From Rusavskia elegans (taxonomy: Eukaryota; Ascomycota; Lecanoromycetes; Teloschistales; Teloschistaceae): 64,000 nucleotides of DNA. The notes beneath the pieces were generated by a model, which did not search any database, was not told where the DNA came from, and was given only the letters and a program-made list of their open reading frames with translations. This document shows, one piece after another, positions 59,743 through 64,000 of the stretch (positions are counted from its first letter, which is position 1; each line of letters begins with the position of its first letter). Both the position numbers and the translations under genes were made by a program. The DNA lies in assembly GCA_011316305.1 (NCBI GenBank), contig SAUG01000041.1, positions 1-64,000 of the forward strand. The letters run 5' to 3'.

Positions 59743-62700
59743 TTTTAATAACTTCGGAAGATAGATAAAAATCGGATTTTTATCTAGCTAATATTATTCG
59801 GGCAATCTATAGAAACTTTAGTTAATTTAAACGCTATTCGGAATATTATATTAGAAGAATATATAAAAAGATTTAACGTTCCTTTAAATAGAAAAACGGA
59901 ACTTTACTTTATAGAAACTATTAATAAGATAAAGTTTATTAAAGTTAAATATTAAACTAAACCTCTATAGATATAAAGTAATAGATATAAAAAAAAGACT
60001 ATTTTCGATATTATAAAAATATAAAGGGATATATATTTAAATATCCTATAGCTTATATTATAGAATCTAAAAATCGTTTAAATAACGATATAGATAAAAA
60101 TAGGAAACTATCTATTTAATATATCTAAAAAGCTAGTCGAGGTAAAGAAAATATATAATATCTTTACTCGGAAATAGTAAACTAAAAGGAAATTAGCTAC
60201 TATAGACGAAGTTTTATAACTATTTAGAAAATTCCAGAATATATTAAAAAAACCGGAAAAAAGATTATCTTTATCGGTTTATATTAAAAAGGACTACGAA
60301 ATTATTATAATAGATTCGAAAAAGCTAAAAGTTAAACTAATTTATAGATTAAATAATAATTAGTTAAAGGTATTATAATAATATATTAGTTTTTAATTTT
60401 AAATGAAAATATATATAGTATTCTAAATTAAGAATAGGATAACCGGTTATATTTATTTTAAAAAAGAATAGTAACTTTAGATTTTATATCGACTTTAGAA
60501 AACTTAATATAGTTATATAGAAAGATAAATACCCGTTCTCTTTTCTAGCTAATTTAAAAAATAAGATTAGAAAAGCTAAATTTTTTACTAAGCTTAATCT
60601 AAAAGATATCTTTAATCTATTAAAAATTAAAATAGAAAACGAATAGAAAACGGCGTTTAGAATAAAATATAAACTATTCGAATATTTAGTAATATCTTTT
60701 AGATTAATAAATATACCGACGATCTTATAACGTATAGTTAATAAAGTATTATACGACTATTTTAATAATTTTATTAAAATTTATATAGACGATATACTAA
60801 TATTCTACCAAATAAAAAAAAATATAAATAATATATTTATAAAGTATTATAAAAATTCCGGGAATATAATTTTAAAATTAAAGAAATAATTAAAAAATTT
60901 TTTTTATTCGAAGTAATATTTTTAGAATATATAATCAGGCCGGGAAGTATTATTATAGAGGTAAATAAATTATAGATAATATAAAAATAGCTAACGCTAA
61001 AAAATAAAAAATATATCTAAAATTTTTTAGAATTTACAGGATTTTACTAGAATATAATAGAAGGATATATAAAAGAAAATAGTTCTACTAATAGATTTAC
61101 TTCGAAATAATACTATATTTTAGTAGACTAGGGTCGAAAATAAAACGTTTAAAAAATTTAAATAAAGTTTTTCGGCGGAAAAGGCTCTAGAAATATTTAA
61201 TTCCGACGAGCAGATTATTTTCTATATAGACGTTTCAGATCGAGTATTTAGATTATATATATTATAAAAAGGTAAACCTCTAGAATACTATTCTAGAAAA
61301 TTAATACTAGTAGAAATCAACTATATAATAATAGATAAAGAAATACTAGTAATAGTCGCTGGTTTTATATATTAGAAAATATATATAAACGGAACAAGTA
61401 AGAAAATAGTAGTCTATATAGACTATAAAAACCTTCTATTTCTACTAGTTAATAAGGAATTTAACTAAAGATAGATAAAATAGGCCGAAAAAATAATCTA
61501 TTACGACTTCGAAATAAGATATATTAGAAGTACCGATAATATAGTCGCTAATATACTAAGTAGAAGAGCAGATTATAAAGTTATAGAAAAAATAACCAAA
61601 TTACTTTTAAAAAAAGTCGGAGATATTCTAAAAAAAGTAGAAATATCCGAAGAAATTAATAAAATAATTCGATAAGTATATAATCCTAGAATAGTAGATT
61701 ATTAAAGAATTATAAAGATTTTAAAACGGATTTAATAAAAAGTTAATATACTAATACTTAAAAAATATATAGAGGAATATATTAAAAACTACCTAAAATA
61801 TATAATATTAAAGAAAAATTAATAGGAATAGACTAGTAAACTTTAGCTAATATAAATTCCAAGCGCGTTCTATTAGTAGATCGCGATAGATTTCGTAATA
61901 GGTTTATTAGAGTTAATCGACCTCTATATATAAATATTATATAATATAATAGCGATAATAGTAGATAGAAAATAAAGTATATTAGATTTATATTATATAA
62001 AACGATAATAATAGCGGAATAGTTTATATTCCTGCTATTACGGATAGTTTTTTATAAAAATAAAATCGCAGAAAAAATTATATCGGATAGAGATAAACTT
62101 TTTATTTCTAATTTTATAAAAGGACTAATATAGGCGGTAGAAATAGAATAAATAATATTAACGTCGTTCTACCTATAGACGGATAGTTAGATAGAAAAAA
62201 TAAATTAAATATTAGAAACCTATTTAAAGATCTATTATTTAGACGAAAGTAAAAATTAAATATAATTTCTTTCGATAGCGTAAATAGTAATTAACTTATT
62301 CTATAATAAAGATATTTAGATAATATCTAATAAACTTGTTTATAATAAAGCTATATAATAGGAAGTCTATTTAGATATAAAAAACCCTACGGTATAAATC
62401 TTTATCGATAAAATAAAAAATAATTAGAATAAAGTAAAAGCTAAAATCTAAAAAGTAAAAGAAAAAATTTAAAAAAAAATAAATAAATCTTAAAAATAAT
62501 ATAATATCTAAAAAAGAGATAAAGTACTACTTTTAATAAAAAATTTAACTAATAGGAAACTGGAAAAACCGTATATCGGAACTTTTAAAATTTAGAATAT
62601 AAAGGAGATAATAGTATATTTTAAACTTTCTATAATTAAAATTTTTCCTAAATTCTATATAAACTTATTTAAAAAAGTACCTAAAAGTATACTACTAGTT

Positions 62701-62908
62701 AAAAACTAGTATTATAAAAGGCGGAAAAAGTATAAAATTAAAAAAATTATTAAAGAAAAAAAGAAAATAGATAAATTTTTAATTAAATAGAAAGGATTTC
62801 TAGATAAAAAAATATATAGGAATTAAGGAAATATTTTAAAGATATCTAGAACGCTTTAAAAAGGTTTAGGAAAACGCTATAGAAAAGACCGTATTATATC
62901 TATAATTC

Positions 62909-63300
62909 TATAGAAATATTCTAGAAAATTAGTTAAATAAACGAATCTAATTATCTATAGCCGTCTATAACCGCTATAGCCGTTCCTCTAGACGGGTCTT
63001 TTAGTAAGCGGCCGCCTATCGGCTATTATAGCTATTTTTAATATATATATCGCTTATTACTTTTATATATAGTTTCTTTTATTAGTTATTAATATAATTA
63101 TTTAATATATTACTACTATTCTTTTTTTAATTATTTTATAATAAAGATATTTTATAATATCGTAACTTTACTTTTATAGTTATACGAGATTAGTTACGAT
63201 AATCTATACTAGGATTCCCTTACTATTTAATAGCTCGGACTACGCCTACGACTGTAGCTAGACTTGAACGTAACGTTTTCTAATATATAGAAACGTTATA
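62909..63300 (+). repeat. 3' LTR, Gypsy B
   Basis: Direct repeat of 59351-59742. The bases after it (AGAAATC) do not repeat those before 59351, so no simple target duplication is visible. Confidence 0.88.
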
Positions 63301-63949
63301 AGAAATCAACTATATAATAATAGATAAAAAAATACTAGCGATAGTCGCTAGTCTCGTATATTAGAAAATATATATAAACGGAACGAATAAGAAAATAGTA
63401 GTCTATATAGAGTATAAAAACCTTCTATTTCTACTAGTTAATAAGAAATTTAATTAAAGATAGATAGAATAGGCCGAAGAAATAATCTATTACGATTTCG
63501 AAATAAAATATATTAAAGGTATCGATAATATAGTCGCCGATATATTAAATAGAAAAGCGGATTATAAAGCCGTAGAAAAAATAACCAGACTATTTCTAAA
63601 GAAAGTCGGAAATATTCTAGAAAAAATAGAAGTTTCCGAAAAAATCGATAAAATAATTCGATAAATATATAATCTTAAAATAGTAGACTATTAAAGAATT
63701 ATAAAGATTTTAAAACGAATTTAATAAAAAACCAATATACTAATATTTAAAAAATATTTAGAAAAATATATTAAAAACTATCCGGAATACGTAATATTAA
63801 AAAAAGGTCGATAGAAACAAGCTGGTAAACTCTAGTTAACGTAAACTCTAAACGCGTTCTACTAGTAAATCGCGATGGATTTTATAATAGGTTTACCAGA
63901 GTCGATCGACCTTTATATATAAATATCATACGATATAATAGCGATAATA
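63301..63949 (+). mobile_element. Second Gypsy B fragment (RNase H to integrase)
   Basis: Collinear with 61312-61960 of the first copy, starting right after an LTR end and lacking the first 1.6 kb of the interior. It stops where an inverted LTR begins. Confidence 0.85.
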
Positions 63950-64000
63950 TATAACGTCCTTGTATATCAGAAAACGTTACGCTCGAGTCTAGCTATAGCC
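63950..64000 (-). repeat. Start of an inverted Gypsy B LTR
   Basis: TATATCAGAAAACGTTACGC and the following bases are the reverse complement of the family B LTR end (59690-59742). Another B element in minus orientation therefore begins here and leaves the window. Confidence 0.8.

Larger units (their letters stand above)
59351..63300 (+). mobile_element. Gypsy family B copy, RIP-degraded
   Basis: Matching 392-bp LTRs at 59351-59742 and 62909-63300 enclose 3.2 kb. The interior keeps F-Y-I-D-F-R-K-L-N and F-F-T-K-L-N-L-K-D (about 60480-60610, reverse transcriptase). It also keeps L-E-Y-Y-S-R-K-L and D-Y-K-N-L-L-F-L (about 61280-61440, RNase H) and an integrase region. The interior is short for an autonomous Gypsy, so gag or the front of pol is probably reduced. 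It is unrelated to family A at the LTR level. Confidence 0.85.

Overview
This looks like nuclear DNA of a filamentous ascomycete (Pezizomycotina). Introns are short (50-90 nt) with GTRNGY donors and CTRAY branch points. The sequence carries HET, Clr5 and STAND-N domain genes typical of that group, and its retrotransposons show the signature of repeat-induced point mutation (RIP): CpA/TpG almost absent, TpA in excess, reading frames destroyed. I cannot name the genus from sequence alone. The window is a two-speed mosaic of AT-rich transposon blocks and GC-balanced gene islands.

Layout: 1-5498, RIP-mutated Copia element. 5499-16949, gene island I, mostly damaged accessory genes: an F-box-like pseudogene, an SDR pseudogene, an unknown frameshifted gene, a secreted Cys-rich gene with a frameshift, tRNA-Leu(CAG), and a ubiquitin-like-domain gene with a frameshift. 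16950-34081, a 17 kb nested LTR block: a Copia element with its 5-bp target duplication (CCTGC) still visible on both sides, holding two Gypsy elements in opposite orientation, each with its own target duplication. 34082-55027, gene island II: a very unusual multi-exon secreted-polyprotein gene, a GNAT acetyltransferase, a Clr5-domain gene, TED1-like phosphoesterase, ribosomal protein uL14, an unknown conserved-looking gene, a STAND N-terminal-domain gene, a frameshifted HET gene and a secreted cupin-like gene. 55028-64000, a second nested Gypsy block of two families.

The main discovery candidate is on the minus strand at 34386-40660. Manual splicing gives 27 exons and a 1336-residue secreted precursor whose reading phase stays consistent through all 26 introns (25 are phase 1, one is phase 0). 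It starts with a signal peptide. Next come two near-identical units, each with a 4-Cys peptide, whose coding sequences differ by twelve synonymous changes but only one replacement. A chain of different small Cys modules follows. Almost every exon ends a few codons after a basic site (mostly Lys-Arg), with the split Gly codon of a KR-(D/N)-x-x-P-G-like tail. This fits a precursor cut by a Kex2-type protease into many small disulfide peptides, built by duplication and shuffling of symmetrical exons. No known family name can be given.

Housekeeping genes (uL14, TED1, tRNA) are intact. Frameshifts are concentrated in accessory genes, mostly in island I between transposon blocks.
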